This document shows, piece by piece, positions 8,274 through 17,778 of a stretch of 64,000 bases of DNA. The notes below the pieces were generated by a model, which was given only the letters and a program-made list of their open reading frames with translations, was not told the origin of the DNA and made no database searches. The translations under genes were made by a program, and so were the position numbers. Positions within the stretch are counted from its first letter, which is position 1. Every line of letters begins with the position of its first letter. Origin of the DNA: Pseudoalteromonas luteoviolacea H33-S (lineage in GTDB: Bacteria > Pseudomonadota > Gammaproteobacteria > Enterobacterales > Alteromonadaceae); assembly GCF_001625695.1 (NCBI RefSeq), contig NZ_AUXY01000054.1, positions 21,599 through 85,598 on the forward strand, in the 5' to 3' direction.

Positions 8274-10154
8274 ATGGAGTGGGGAGTCGATACTGCACGC
8301 AACACATACAATGTACAGCATTGGAGTGATGGCTACTTTGATATCAATGACAGTGGTGAGCTGATTGCTTACCCTGATGGTGACCATAGTAAAGCGCCAA
8401 TCGTATTATCAGATCTCACTGAGCGATTTAAAGAGCAGGGGCTAACCTTACCGGTATTGGTAAGGTTCACTGATATTCTTCAGAATCGTGTTGATACGTT
8501 AACAGATGCGTTTGCACAGGCAAAAGCGCAAAGAGAGTATCAAGGTGAGTATACCTGTGTTTACCCTATTAAAGTGAATCAGCAACGCTCGGTGGTGAGC
8601 AAACTGTTGAGTCACCCAAGCGGCTTGGTTGGTCTAGAAGCCGGCTCTAAGCCCGAGTTGATGGCTATTTTAGGTTTGGCTACTTCGCCGATCACGATTG
8701 TTTGCAATGGCTATAAGGACAGAGAGTTTTTACGTTTGGCGCTGATTGGTCAAGCGATGGGCCATAAAGTGCAAATTGTGGTAGAAAAACTGTCAGAGCT
8801 CGATGCATTAATCAAAGAAGTGGATGATATGCACATTGAGCCAGCCATTGGTATTCGCATCCGTCTTAACTCGATCGGTAAAGGTAAATGGCAAAATACC
8901 GGAGGGGAAAAGGGCAAATTTGGTCTCACAGCTGGTCAGGTACTTAATGCCGTTGACACGTTACGTCGTCATAACAAGCTGCACTTGATGCAGTTAGTCC
9001 ACTTCCATATTGGCTCACAGATCGCGAATATCCGTGATATCCAACGCGCACTGAGAGAGTGTGCGAGGCACTATGCGGAATTATCACAGTTGGGCGTGCC
9101 ATTAAAAACCGTGGATGTAGGCGGTGGTTTAGGCGTGGACTATGAAGGTTCGGGTTCTCGCAGTGCTTGCTCTATGAATTATACGGTAGGCGAGTATGCA
9201 CGCAACGTGGTTAACGCCTTTGCCGAAGTCGCTGAACAACATGATTTACCACATCCTGATATTATTACGGAGTCTGGTCGTGCCTTAACAGCACATCATG
9301 CCGTGTTGATCACCGATGTGATAGATATTGAAACCGCACCGAGTGAAGATGTGCCAGAGCAGATCAGTGGTGATGAACACCATCTAATACAAGAGTTGCG
9401 ACAGGCGTTATCTCGCCTTACGCCAAGACTTGCGCTGGAAACCTATCATGATGCAATCCACTTATTTGGTGACGCACATGATCAATATGTTCATGGTCTC
9501 ATATCTATGGCACAGTGGTCGCAAATTGAACGTCTGTATTTTACGATATTGAGACAAGTGCGTGACAGTTTAAGTGCGCAATCAAGGGCGCATCGTGAAG
9601 TATTGGATGATTTAAACGAAAAGCTGGCAGATAAGCTGTTTGTTAATTTCTCATTGTTTCAATCCTTGCCGGATGTATGGGGGATTCAGCAGTTGTTCCC
9701 TGTGATGCCGATTTCAAATCTCGACCAGCCGTTGACGCAAAGGTCGATTATTCAAGATATTACATGTGATTCTGACGGGCAAATTCGTGAGTATGTAGAA
9801 GGGGCTGGGATTGAGTCTAGCTTGCCTATGCCGCAATACCAGCCATCTGAGCAGTACCATTTAGCGATGTTTATGGTTGGCGCGTATCAAGAGATTTTGG
9901 GTGATTTACATAATCTATTTGGTGATACAGACTCCGTGCATGTCGAATTGAATGAGACAGGCTATCAGCTGACAAATGCGCTCAAAGGTGACTGTGTGGA
10001 AGACGTGTTACGTTTTGTGCATTACGATAAGCAGCAACTTATCGATAACTTCACTCGTCAGGTCAATGCAGTGGCCGTGGCGCCAAAAACAAAAGAAACC
10101 TTTTTAAAGGAATTAAAGATGGGGTTAACTGGTTATACCTATTTTGTAGATTAA
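8274..10154 (+). CDS. speA: Biosynthetic arginine decarboxylase
   Basis: A 626-residue PLP-dependent fold-III decarboxylase converting arginine to agmatine, the first step toward putrescine. Visible are the PLP-lysine segment YPIKVNQQ near residue 97, VGLEAGSKPELMA, the PLP-phosphate-binding VDVGGGLGVDYEGSGSR, ITESGRALTAHH, and the second active-site region ITCDSDG with FMVGAYQEILGDLHNLFGD. The C-terminus ends GYTYFVD, as in E. coli SpeA (GYTYLED). It is slightly shorter than E. coli SpeA (658) because of a shorter N-terminus. An AGGGT ribosome site lies just before the ATG. It is divergent from speE. Confidence 0.96.
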   Translation: MEWGVDTARNTYNVQHWSDGYFDINDSGELIAYPDGDHSKAPIVLSDLTERFKEQGLTLPVLVRFTDILQNRVDTLTDAFAQAKAQREYQGEYTCVYPIKVNQQRSVVSKLLSHPSGLVGLEAGSKPELMAILGLATSPITIVCNGYKDREFLRLALIGQAMGHKVQIVVEKLSELDALIKEVDDMHIEPAIGIRIRLNSIGKGKWQNTGGEKGKFGLTAGQVLNAVDTLRRHNKLHLMQLVHFHIGSQIANIRDIQRALRECARHYAELSQLGVPLKTVDVGGGLGVDYEGSGSRSACSMNYTVGEYARNVVNAFAEVAEQHDLPHPDIITESGRALTAHHAVLITDVIDIETAPSEDVPEQISGDEHHLIQELRQALSRLTPRLALETYHDAIHLFGDAHDQYVHGLISMAQWSQIERLYFTILRQVRDSLSAQSRAHREVLDDLNEKLADKLFVNFSLFQSLPDVWGIQQLFPVMPISNLDQPLTQRSIIQDITCDSDGQIREYVEGAGIESSLPMPQYQPSEQYHLAMFMVGAYQEILGDLHNLFGDTDSVHVELNETGYQLTNALKGDCVEDVLRFVHYDKQQLIDNFTRQVNAVAVAPKTKETFLKELKMGLTGYTYFVD

Positions 10155-10267
10155 CCCTAACTGCTCAGATTTTTTATTCCCTTGAAATTGCGTATGATGC
10201 CCTCATCACAATACTAAGTTGTGATGAGGTATAGTCGAGTAAAATAAAAGTAGTAAAGGAACTTTGC

Positions 10268-11146
10268 ATGTCGCTAGTCCGTCAAATTGTGGGGCTGATT
10301 TTATACGTCCTAAATACATTAATTTGGTTTGTGCCGATATTTATATGCGGTGTGCTCAAACTGATCCCCATTCCTCCGTTGCAGCGCCTACTAAGCAAAC
10401 TTGCTAAATCATGTGCAAGTATGTGGGTTGCTGGCAATAACGTAAATCAGCGCTGCGTCTCACCGTATCAGCTGCAAATCAATGGCGCTGATAAGATCAA
10501 CAGAAAAGACTGGTACCTAGTGATTGCGAACCACCAAAGCTGGGTAGATATTTTAGTGTTACAGCGGGTATTGCATCGCAAAATTCCATTTTTAAACTTC
10601 TTTTTGAAAAAAGAGTTATTGTACGTACCGTTTTTGGGGTTAGCTTGGTGGGCATTAGATTTTCCATTTATGACCCGCACGAGTAAAAGCCAAATTAGGA
10701 AAAATCCTAAATTAAAAGGCAAAGACATCGAGACGACACGCAAAGCCTGTGAAAAATTCAAAACGATGCCAGTGAGCATTGTGAATTTTGTTGAAGGCAC
10801 GCGCTTTACAGATGAAAAGCACCAAAGACAAAACAGCCCATTTAAACATTTACTTAAACCTAAAGCGGGTGGTATTGCATTTGTGATGCAGGCGATGGGT
10901 GAGCAAATAAATCAAGTGGTGAATGTGACCATTCATTATCCCAACGGCGTACCGACATTTATGGATTTCGTGGCTGGTAAAGCTGGGCAGATTAATGTTG
11001 AAGTTGAATTAATGCCAGTGAGTGACAAGCTGGTGGGAGATTACACGGGCGATAATGAGTTTCGTGTTCAATTTCAAGGGGAGCTTAACCGTCTGTGGTC
11101 TGAAAAAGACAAATGCATTGAGCAATTAGCTACTCCAAGCGAGTAA
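10268..11146 (+). CDS. YihG-like lysophospholipid acyltransferase (copy 1)
   Basis: A 292-residue membrane-bound acyltransferase of the PlsC/LPLAT superfamily. An N-terminal membrane segment (about 5-35) precedes the catalytic NHQSWVD (HX4D motif) near residue 93. FVEGTRF follows near 178 and the PKAGGIAF block near 200. The closest family by pattern is E. coli YihG, a probable lysophosphatidate or lysophospholipid acyltransferase. It is the first of a three-gene plus-strand operon with a paralogue and an MscS-type channel. A GGAAC ribosome-site-like sequence precedes the ATG. The acyl-chain specificity cannot be read from sequence. Confidence 0.88.
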   Translation: MSLVRQIVGLILYVLNTLIWFVPIFICGVLKLIPIPPLQRLLSKLAKSCASMWVAGNNVNQRCVSPYQLQINGADKINRKDWYLVIANHQSWVDILVLQRVLHRKIPFLNFFLKKELLYVPFLGLAWWALDFPFMTRTSKSQIRKNPKLKGKDIETTRKACEKFKTMPVSIVNFVEGTRFTDEKHQRQNSPFKHLLKPKAGGIAFVMQAMGEQINQVVNVTIHYPNGVPTFMDFVAGKAGQINVEVELMPVSDKLVGDYTGDNEFRVQFQGELNRLWSEKDKCIEQLATPSE

Positions 11147-11192
11147 TTGTTTAGTACGGCCCACAATAACAAGTTAGTAAGGGAAACAAACT

Positions 11193-12110
11193 ATGAAGAG
11201 TATATTACCGAAGTGGTTTCACGGTGCGATTGGCGCTTTATTTTTGTTACTCAACACTGCATTTTGGGGGCTGATCATACTGGGCTTAGGCATCGTAAAA
11301 TGGTGCCTGCGCGTTCGCTTACTCTCGGTGCTTTTACACTGGGCTTATCATAAATGGTGTGTGGGCAATCGCATTGGCTTAAAGCTCGGTGGGGTGTCTA
11401 TGCATGTCAAAATGCCGCAAGCTATCTCAGTAAATGGTTGGTATTTACTGGTATCAAACCACATAAGTTGGTTGGACATAGTGGTACTGAGTGCGCAATC
11501 CCAGCTGCCCGCCCCGAAGTTTTTCCTTAAAGATGAATTGAAATATGTGCCATTGATTGGCACTGGGGCATGGGCTTTGGATATGCCGTTTATGAAGCGT
11601 GCCAGTAAAGCGCAAATTGCTAAAAATCCGAAGTTAAAGCGCATGGATGTCGAGCGCACAAAGCAAAGCTGTAAAAACTTTAAGCATCACCCAACGACGG
11701 TGATTAACTTTGCTGAAGGGACGCGCTTCACAGCGCAAAAACAGCGTCGCCAAGCGAGTCCTTTTGATAACCTCCTGAAACCAAAAGCGGGGGGAACTGC
11801 ATTTGCATTGGATGTATTAAGTGAGCAGGTTGATGGCTTATTAAATACCGCTTTGGTGTATCACAGCGAGGACCTACATATTTGTCGTGCCTTTGTGCTT
11901 GGGCGCCTTGATGCAGTTTCTTTGCAAGTTGACTATATTCCTATGAGTGAATTGCCTTTGGGAGATTATCAAGGTGATAAAGCATATCGAGTACAATTTC
12001 AGGCTTATATGAATACACTTTGGCAGCAAAAATCTGCACAGATAGCAAGATTAGAGCAGCGCCCTGAAGGGGAAGCGGATAATGTGCCATCAGAGGTGAA
12101 CTCATTATGA
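11193..12110 (+). CDS. YihG-like lysophospholipid acyltransferase (copy 2)
   Basis: A 305-residue paralogue of the preceding gene with the same layout. N-terminal hydrophobic segments come first, then NHISWLD (HX4D) near residue 89, the ALDMPFMKRASKAQIAKNP block, FAEGTRF and KPKAGGTAFAL. The two copies share order and spacing of motifs but differ along their length, so the duplication is old. Its stop overlaps the start of the channel gene (ATGA), showing tight coupling. The pair could act on different lysophospholipids, which is inference only. The start at 11193 has a GGGAAAC sequence upstream. Confidence 0.87.
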   Translation: MKSILPKWFHGAIGALFLLLNTAFWGLIILGLGIVKWCLRVRLLSVLLHWAYHKWCVGNRIGLKLGGVSMHVKMPQAISVNGWYLLVSNHISWLDIVVLSAQSQLPAPKFFLKDELKYVPLIGTGAWALDMPFMKRASKAQIAKNPKLKRMDVERTKQSCKNFKHHPTTVINFAEGTRFTAQKQRRQASPFDNLLKPKAGGTAFALDVLSEQVDGLLNTALVYHSEDLHICRAFVLGRLDAVSLQVDYIPMSELPLGDYQGDKAYRVQFQAYMNTLWQQKSAQIARLEQRPEGEADNVPSEVNSL

Positions 12111-13267
12111 GCATGGTCCACTTGCAAGATGTGATTTCGCCTTTTGTTGGCGGTCAGAGTATGCACCCATTTATCTTGGCGTCGCTAACAAACAGTGTAT
12201 CACTGATCGGGTTAGTGGTTATTTTTGCCTTGATAAAGCTTGCGCTCGTGCCCAAAGTCAAAAACATGTTGTCTCAATTCTTACGCGCTAAGATTGCCTA
12301 TCTTGCGCCTCAGTTAAGTAAACTCAGTGGCCGTGTCGCATTGCTGATCAGCAGTATTTTGTTTGTGATGATCAACAAGTACATGTTTGTTGCACCGGCG
12401 TGGGTCATGAGTCAGTTGCAATTGCTGGCCCAAGTGATTTTGATAGTGGCGTTTGGCTTCTTGGTGAGTTCATTATTGAACATTGCCCATACGATTTATC
12501 AACAACAAAAGTTTGCTAAAGACGTGCCGATTAAGGGCATCGTGCAGTTGGTAAAGCTGATGGTGTTTATTGTCACAACTGTGTTGGTGGTGAGCACCAT
12601 TGTCGATAAATCACCGACATATATACTCTCAGGTTTTGGCGCCATTGCAGCGGTTACTTTATTGGTTTTCAAAGACACCATTTTGGGTTTGGTTGCCAGT
12701 ATTCAAATTGCGGCCAATAAGCTGGTTGCCACAGGTGATTGGATCCAAGTCGATACATTTGGTGCCGATGGAGAAGTGATTGATTTAGGCCTCAATACGG
12801 TCCGAGTGCGCAATTGGGATAATACGGTGACGACCATTCCAACATACGCTTTGATATCGGATTCTTTTAAAAATTGGCGCGCGATGCAAGAATCTGCTGG
12901 CAGACGCATCAAACGCAATATCCCTATTGATATGAATAGTGTCTGTTTGCTCACGGAAGCGCAAATCAGCGAGTTAAAAGAGAAGTTCCCTGCATTGAAT
13001 GCGCTCAAGCTACCCGAGATGTGTAGCAACCTCACTGCCTTTCGGATGTATGCTGAGTATTTGTTAAAGCAAAGACCCGAGATAAATACAGAGTGTACCT
13101 GCATGGTACGTGAGCTATCACCATCATACCACGGCATTCCAGTGGAATTTTACTGTTTCAGTAAAGACAAAAGCTGGGTGAACTATGAGCATATTCAGGC
13201 GAATATTCTCGACCAAATGCTGTTGTTACTCAATGAGTTTGAGCTGCGACCATACCAAGTGTTGTAA
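12107..13267 (+). CDS. MscS-family mechanosensitive ion channel (YbdG-like)
   Basis: A 386-residue inner-membrane protein with about four or five hydrophobic segments in the first half. The last runs into the pore-lining helix near SGFGAIAAVTLLVFKDTILG. The MscS beta domain follows (GDWIQVDTFGADGEVIDLGL, RVRNWDNTVTTIPTYAL), and then SFKNWRAMQESAGRRIKR, which is typical of the YbdG/MscM branch. Such channels release solutes under osmotic downshock. It overlaps the second acyltransferase by four bases, so membrane-lipid composition and tension sensing may be co-expressed. Subfamily assignment is by pattern only. Confidence 0.88.
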   Translation: MSMVHLQDVISPFVGGQSMHPFILASLTNSVSLIGLVVIFALIKLALVPKVKNMLSQFLRAKIAYLAPQLSKLSGRVALLISSILFVMINKYMFVAPAWVMSQLQLLAQVILIVAFGFLVSSLLNIAHTIYQQQKFAKDVPIKGIVQLVKLMVFIVTTVLVVSTIVDKSPTYILSGFGAIAAVTLLVFKDTILGLVASIQIAANKLVATGDWIQVDTFGADGEVIDLGLNTVRVRNWDNTVTTIPTYALISDSFKNWRAMQESAGRRIKRNIPIDMNSVCLLTEAQISELKEKFPALNALKLPEMCSNLTAFRMYAEYLLKQRPEINTECTCMVRELSPSYHGIPVEFYCFSKDKSWVNYEHIQANILDQMLLLLNEFELRPYQVL

Positions 13268-13484
13268 TCGCATTATCACGGCTAGGTAAAGCAAAATGCA
13301 CTGAGCGTACAAAAATCACTGAGCTGAGTGCACTTAGTATGTTAAGGTGATGACACAGTCACGATTTTATTGTGGTATTTTTGTGACAATCAGATATGTT
13401 ATAAAGAGGGAAAGCAGGTAAAGGTAGTGGCAAGTACGCTGAGTGTCTTGATGTCAAAATGCGTGATATTAGGTAGGTGATCGA

Positions 13485-14297
13485 ATGAAGTTAATAAACG
13501 TGCTAATACAGAGTATGTTCGCTTTGACATTTAGTGCGTATGGCCTTGCAGTTGACCAAATTGTCCATGTTGCTGTTGATCATGCTCCGCCTTATAGTCG
13601 TTTAAACGATAATAACCATCCACAGGGTCTTATCTTAGATATCCTCAAATATGCTGAATTAACCAGCGGAAAAAAATATAAAATCAAAGCTGTACCCTGT
13701 CCTTTTTCACGTTGTGTGCGTTTGCTCAGCAAAGGCAAAGTGGATGTCATGGGCGGCTTAATTCGAACCCCTGAACGCGAAAAAATCATGTCCTTTGTCG
13801 AGCCGCCTTATATGGTGCTGTCTTCATCGTTTGTCTTTTATGGTCAACATAATAGCGATATTGAAGTCAATCGCTATGAAGACTTGCAAGGTAAGCGTAT
13901 TGCTGTGATGCGCGGTGGTGCTTTTTTCCCACAGTTTGATAAAGACAATAGTTTAAATAAAGTCGCGGTGCCGTCTGAGCGTGTTGCGGTAGACCTTGTC
14001 TTGAAGGGGCGCGTTGATTTGGTGATTGCGGTTGAAGACACCGCAGATATTGCGATGGATGTGCTTGACCAACCGATGCACAAATTAAAGAAAATGCAGT
14101 ATCGTCATACCCAACCAATTTATGGCTATATGGCGATGAGTGAGTCGTTTGCCAATTCTGGATTGGGTAGCCACATCTCTCAGCAAATGCACACTATGGC
14201 AAAAAATAAGACGCTGGATAAATTAGTCGCCCCTTATCATTTACCTAAAATACCTACCCAGCTTATTGAACCGCTGGCCTCATTTTCACCACGCTAG
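13485..14297 (+). CDS. Periplasmic solute-binding protein (family 3-like)
   Basis: A 270-residue protein with a signal peptide (about 1-22) and a type-II periplasmic binding fold. Recognisable parts are VAVDHAPPYSRL near the N-terminus, GLILDILKYAELTSGKKY, KVDVMGGLIRTPEREKIMSFVEPPY and LQGKRIAVMRGG. These belong to the bacterial extracellular solute-binding family 3 (amino-acid-type). No permease or ATPase gene is next to it, so it may serve a distant transporter or act as a sensory or stress protein. Ligand unknown. It is convergent with the following gene, only 5 bases away. Confidence 0.8.
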   Translation: MKLINVLIQSMFALTFSAYGLAVDQIVHVAVDHAPPYSRLNDNNHPQGLILDILKYAELTSGKKYKIKAVPCPFSRCVRLLSKGKVDVMGGLIRTPEREKIMSFVEPPYMVLSSSFVFYGQHNSDIEVNRYEDLQGKRIAVMRGGAFFPQFDKDNSLNKVAVPSERVAVDLVLKGRVDLVIAVEDTADIAMDVLDQPMHKLKKMQYRHTQPIYGYMAMSESFANSGLGSHISQQMHTMAKNKTLDKLVAPYHLPKIPTQLIEPLASFSPR

Positions 14298-14302
14298 TCA
14301 TG

Positions 14303-16672
14303 TTAGGGCTGCTGTTTTGGCAGTTGAAGAGTAAGTCTAAATAACAAGATTTCCAGTTGATTGTACACGGCTTTAACCTCGTCTGTTTTCGCGTAAGTAT
14401 CTGTCAGTAAAACATAGCCAGTTTGATTAAAGGTATCAGTGAAGAGCAATGAAGTGGGGCCTGTACCATGACTAGGGTGATAAAACTTGCGATTATCACG
14501 ATGCCAAAAATAATGAGGGTGGGGTGCATGCTCGTTGGATATTTCAGACGACTGTTTGCTCAATAAATTGCTGATATCATTTGCGGTAGATATGAGTTTG
14601 TGTTGTGCTTGATCTGATGCGCTATACCAGTGTGTACTGTGCATATTGAGTGGTTCAAAAACATAGTGCTGGGTTAACTGAGACAAGGGCGCTTGATGTG
14701 TTTGTGAAAAAAGTGAGCTGGCCAGTGTGAGACCTAAGCGAGAGTAAATCTCAGCATTGCTTTTATCAACCCCATAATGGCTCGAAAAGTTGCCTTTGTG
14801 ATATAGCGCCCCTGCTTTATGTAAATATGCTTCTAGCAAAACGTCAGGGCTGTTAAACAAGTCAGGGCAGGGGCTTTGCGCGGGGTCTGTGATACAGGAC
14901 AAGAGAGATTGATCATCAACAATACCGCTTTTGCCCGTTAACAGCTGCGCTGCTGTGATATGCTCAATGGGGCTGTCGAGCTCAAAAGGCAATATATGCG
15001 CCAAAGGCTGGTCGAGCTGTAACATGCCGTCAATGTTGGCATTGTGCATCGCATCTCCAATTAACACGCTGTCTAAACCAGTGACATCAAACGGACTGTT
15101 GGTATTGACGGTACGTTCGGGTTCTATTGAAAACCCTTGGCTATATATGGGCTTACCCTGTGCCATAACCGCAATGGCGATACTTGGGATGTTACCTTGT
15201 GTTTGAAGCGCCGTGACTTGACGCTCAAAGTCGTCGATATCCATTGTGGGGAAGGGTGTTTTATCGAGTTTATTCAGCACAAAGTCATAGGTTTCAAATC
15301 TGCGCATTTTGAGGTCATATTTACTGAATGCAGGGACAAGGTGATCTGGTGTGAAGCCTGAATGTTCAAACATGTCGCCTTGGGCATTGCGATACACTTC
15401 ATTGGATAAACTGATTTGCCAGCCGTTTGGTAGGGTAAAACGCAGGGCATCAGACAGTGACCCTGCGGTTTCCTCACCGACTAAGGATACATGGGGGAGT
15501 TGATCCATGGCCATGGTGAATACCTCTGCGGCACTGACGGTTAACTGGCTAGTGAGTAGGTATACAGGTCGTGTGTAAGCAGTTTGCTTGGCTTTCAACT
15601 GTTGACGCACAGGAATACCGCGCCCCGCGGTGTTGATGGCTCGCTTGTTAAATGCCAACACATCTTGGTCAGAAAAGTAATTGGCAACGGCCAAGGCGAT
15701 GGCATCATCTCCGCCAGTGTTATGGCGGATATCAATGATGATGGCGTCAGTATCTTGGAGGTCGGCCATAACGTTGTCCATCATAGCGCGCGCGGCCTTT
15801 AGGTTTTGAACTTCATCAGCATCATCGTGTGTGGCGTAGCTGTCTAGGTTGTTTAGAACCAGCACCCCAACATTACTTGCTGTCTTACCCCAAAGTGCAG
15901 TGGTATTGTCACTCTTTTGAGGGTGTGTCTGGATGCTTTCTGTTAAGAGGTATTGTTTACTCACTTGCTGTGATTGAATTTGATAATCTTCGAAGAGTGT
16001 ATTTACGTCACCGGGCTTGCCTTGCAAGCGCTGTAAGGCCGCATCTTGCTGTATGGCGCTTAGGATAGGCGTTGGCTTGTGAGAAAAATACTCCTGTTGT
16101 GCAGAGGAGATGGTGACATGCATATCTTGCAGTGGCGCAACCATGTCTGAAAGCAGTGTAAAAAGTGCTTCATCAGTCATTGTATCAGTCACTTGGGCGC
16201 GGTATTGCTGATATTGTGCCTGCCAATCAAGGTCTTTGACTGAGAAAAACGCATAGTAGTCGTTAAAAGTATGCCAGAAGTAGTCAAAGACAGCATGAGG
16301 TGAAGCGCCCTTAGATAATTTTATGGGGGTTACACACTGACTTGGCAATGCATCACTGTGTGTATATTGGCTTGGGTACACATTTCCTTGACGTTGTATT
16401 CGCAATCGATTCGAGTCGAGTATGTCAACGGATGAAAACGCTGCGTTTGCTTCATGGTGTGGTTGCGCTGACACTTGAATGCAGCCATAGCTGTTGTACT
16501 GATAACTGAGGACGCGATTCATGGTGATATGAAGGGCTTGTCCGTAGCCTGTTTTTTGCCAACTTCCCGCGGAGCGCTGCAAATCAGTACGATGATCTTG
16601 ATTATCCTGACAACCAGTGAGCATTAAACAGGTGGCCATTAAACAGGAGGTGTATTTCAAAGCCAGTATCAT
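14303..16672 (-). CDS. S41-family peptidase fused to a degenerate beta-lactamase-like domain (lipoprotein)
   Basis: A 789-residue lipoprotein: the signal peptide ends in LTGC (Cys21). Residues about 120-450 look like an S41 tail-specific-type peptidase, with a DMHVTI segment, IIIDIRHNTGGDDA near 315 and the candidate nucleophile serine in LTVSAAEVF near 380. Residues about 480-780 resemble a serine beta-lactamase/esterase-like fold (GMLQLDQPLAHILP, AAQLLTGKSGI, IYSRLGLTLA, HGTG). Where SxxK is expected the sequence reads GLDS, and YxN has become YSR, so this domain is probably not catalytic. The ATG at 16672 was chosen over a TTG three codons upstream because AAAGGA lies at a proper distance. 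Substrate unknown. Confidence 0.8.
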   Translation of the reverse strand: MILALKYTSCLMATCLMLTGCQDNQDHRTDLQRSAGSWQKTGYGQALHITMNRVLSYQYNSYGCIQVSAQPHHEANAAFSSVDILDSNRLRIQRQGNVYPSQYTHSDALPSQCVTPIKLSKGASPHAVFDYFWHTFNDYYAFFSVKDLDWQAQYQQYRAQVTDTMTDEALFTLLSDMVAPLQDMHVTISSAQQEYFSHKPTPILSAIQQDAALQRLQGKPGDVNTLFEDYQIQSQQVSKQYLLTESIQTHPQKSDNTTALWGKTASNVGVLVLNNLDSYATHDDADEVQNLKAARAMMDNVMADLQDTDAIIIDIRHNTGGDDAIALAVANYFSDQDVLAFNKRAINTAGRGIPVRQQLKAKQTAYTRPVYLLTSQLTVSAAEVFTMAMDQLPHVSLVGEETAGSLSDALRFTLPNGWQISLSNEVYRNAQGDMFEHSGFTPDHLVPAFSKYDLKMRRFETYDFVLNKLDKTPFPTMDIDDFERQVTALQTQGNIPSIAIAVMAQGKPIYSQGFSIEPERTVNTNSPFDVTGLDSVLIGDAMHNANIDGMLQLDQPLAHILPFELDSPIEHITAAQLLTGKSGIVDDQSLLSCITDPAQSPCPDLFNSPDVLLEAYLHKAGALYHKGNFSSHYGVDKSNAEIYSRLGLTLASSLFSQTHQAPLSQLTQHYVFEPLNMHSTHWYSASDQAQHKLISTANDISNLLSKQSSEISNEHAPHPHYFWHRDNRKFYHPSHGTGPTSLLFTDTFNQTGYVLLTDTYAKTDEVKAVYNQLEILLFRLTLQLPKQQP

Positions 16673-16860
16673 AATCAGCAATCCTTTGTATGTTGGTGTC
16701 TACATAAAGTGACATCGAGTCTACAAGTCAGTAATTGGATGTGCTGTAAGCTAGTTGACTAAAAACGTCAGTAAATGTGTAATCGAAGCTACATTTTTAA
16801 ACAGTTCAGCGCTTTGTTTGCGGTTAGTCTGTTGAGCATGGTGTGTTTAAGGATAAATAG

Positions 16861-17352
16861 ATGCGGTTTGAAAATTTGGCAGCGAAGTACTTTTCTATGA
16901 GTGAGGACGTGTGGCAAAGACACACAAATCCTTGGAGTGTTTGGACGCGCTATAGCTGTTTACCTATGTTGATTGCGTGTATTTGGTGGCGTGAGCTATT
17001 TGGAGTTTGGTTTTGGCCAATATTAGTTGCACTGGGTGTGTGGATTTGGATAAACCCTAGATGCTTTAAAAAGCCTGCCCATACAGACAGCTGGGCGTCA
17101 CAAAGTGTGCTTGGAGAGCGCATCTTAATTTATCAGCGTGCGCAAGTACCCTTGCACCACTTCAAAACACTCGATGTGATTTCAGCGTTATTATTTGTAT
17201 TTACCGCGATGTCTGTTGCCGGGCTGTTTTTTCATGAGCCGATCAGTACGTGCACCGGTACAGTTGGCCTCATCCTCGCAAAAACATGGTTTCTCGATCG
17301 CATGGTGTGGCTCTATCATGAGGTGCATGGTCGTGATGAGGCAATTAATTAA
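16861..17352 (+). CDS. DUF6653 family membrane protein
   Basis: A 163-residue protein with three or four hydrophobic segments (about 30-70 and 100-145). It has the family-like blocks WQRHTNPWSVWTRY, WINPRCFKKPAHTDSWAS and WFLDRMVWLYHE. These fit DUF6653, a small integral-membrane family with no known function. Its last 8 bases overlap the convergent rhodanese gene. No obvious partner was seen. The start ATG follows AAGGATAAATAG, a plausible ribosome site. Confidence 0.8.
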   Translation: MRFENLAAKYFSMSEDVWQRHTNPWSVWTRYSCLPMLIACIWWRELFGVWFWPILVALGVWIWINPRCFKKPAHTDSWASQSVLGERILIYQRAQVPLHHFKTLDVISALLFVFTAMSVAGLFFHEPISTCTGTVGLILAKTWFLDRMVWLYHEVHGRDEAIN

Positions 17353-17695
17353 CGAACATCGTACACAATTCGTCTGCGCGACACGTTACGACAGTCACCC
17401 GCTGATAACCTATACGTTTAAGTTGCTCGGCGGCAAATAAAGCGCGACTACCCGCCGCACAATGCAGATAGATGGCGCGATTTTGATCCGGCTCTAATGT
17501 AGGCAGTTTAAACTCGAGTAAACCTCTTGGGATATTGACTGCGCCCATGGGGGCGCCGGCTTGGTGCTCCGACACTTCCCGCACATCAATCAATAAACCG
17601 TGATCGGACTGTATTTCTTGTTTTGCTTGCATACCATCAATACACCTTTGTTGGTCTTTGAGGATGGTGAGTAGTGCTTGCACAGATTTGGTCAT
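17345..17695 (-). CDS. Rhodanese-like sulfurtransferase domain protein
   Basis: A 116-residue single-domain rhodanese. It has the LLIDVREVSEHQAGAPMGAVNIP block and the active-site loop CAAGSR with the catalytic cysteine near residue 78. Such proteins carry persulfide sulfur and often act in sulfide or reactive-sulfur handling. It is divergent from a YgaV/BigR-type ArsR repressor, and two inverted repeats lie between them. This parallels the E. coli ygaV-ygaP and BigR arrangements. A perfect TATAAT lies only 13-18 bases before its ATG, so the transcript may have a very short leader. There is no clear ribosome site. Confidence 0.85.
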   Translation of the reverse strand: MTKSVQALLTILKDQQRCIDGMQAKQEIQSDHGLLIDVREVSEHQAGAPMGAVNIPRGLLEFKLPTLEPDQNRAIYLHCAAGSRALFAAEQLKRIGYQRVTVVTCRADELCTMFVN

Positions 17696-17707
17696 AATTG
17701 TGAGATC

Positions 17708-17759
17708 ATTATATTAGCATTTACTAATATTAGATCTTTCTAATGTACTTGTCTATAAT
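17708..17759. promoter_or_regulatory. Divergent promoters with tandem ArsR operator repeats
   Basis: Two back-to-back copies of ATTAG-N6-CTAAT (17713-17728 and 17729-17744) sit between a minus-strand TATAAT (17713-17708, rhodanese) and a plus-strand TATAAT (17754-17759, arsR). The repeats occupy the place of both -35 regions, so a bound repressor would block both promoters. The 16-base repeat period suggests two dimers side by side. Binding by the adjacent ArsR protein is inferred from position and symmetry. Confidence 0.75.
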
Positions 17760-17778
17760 GCCGTCAAAGACAAGTGAC

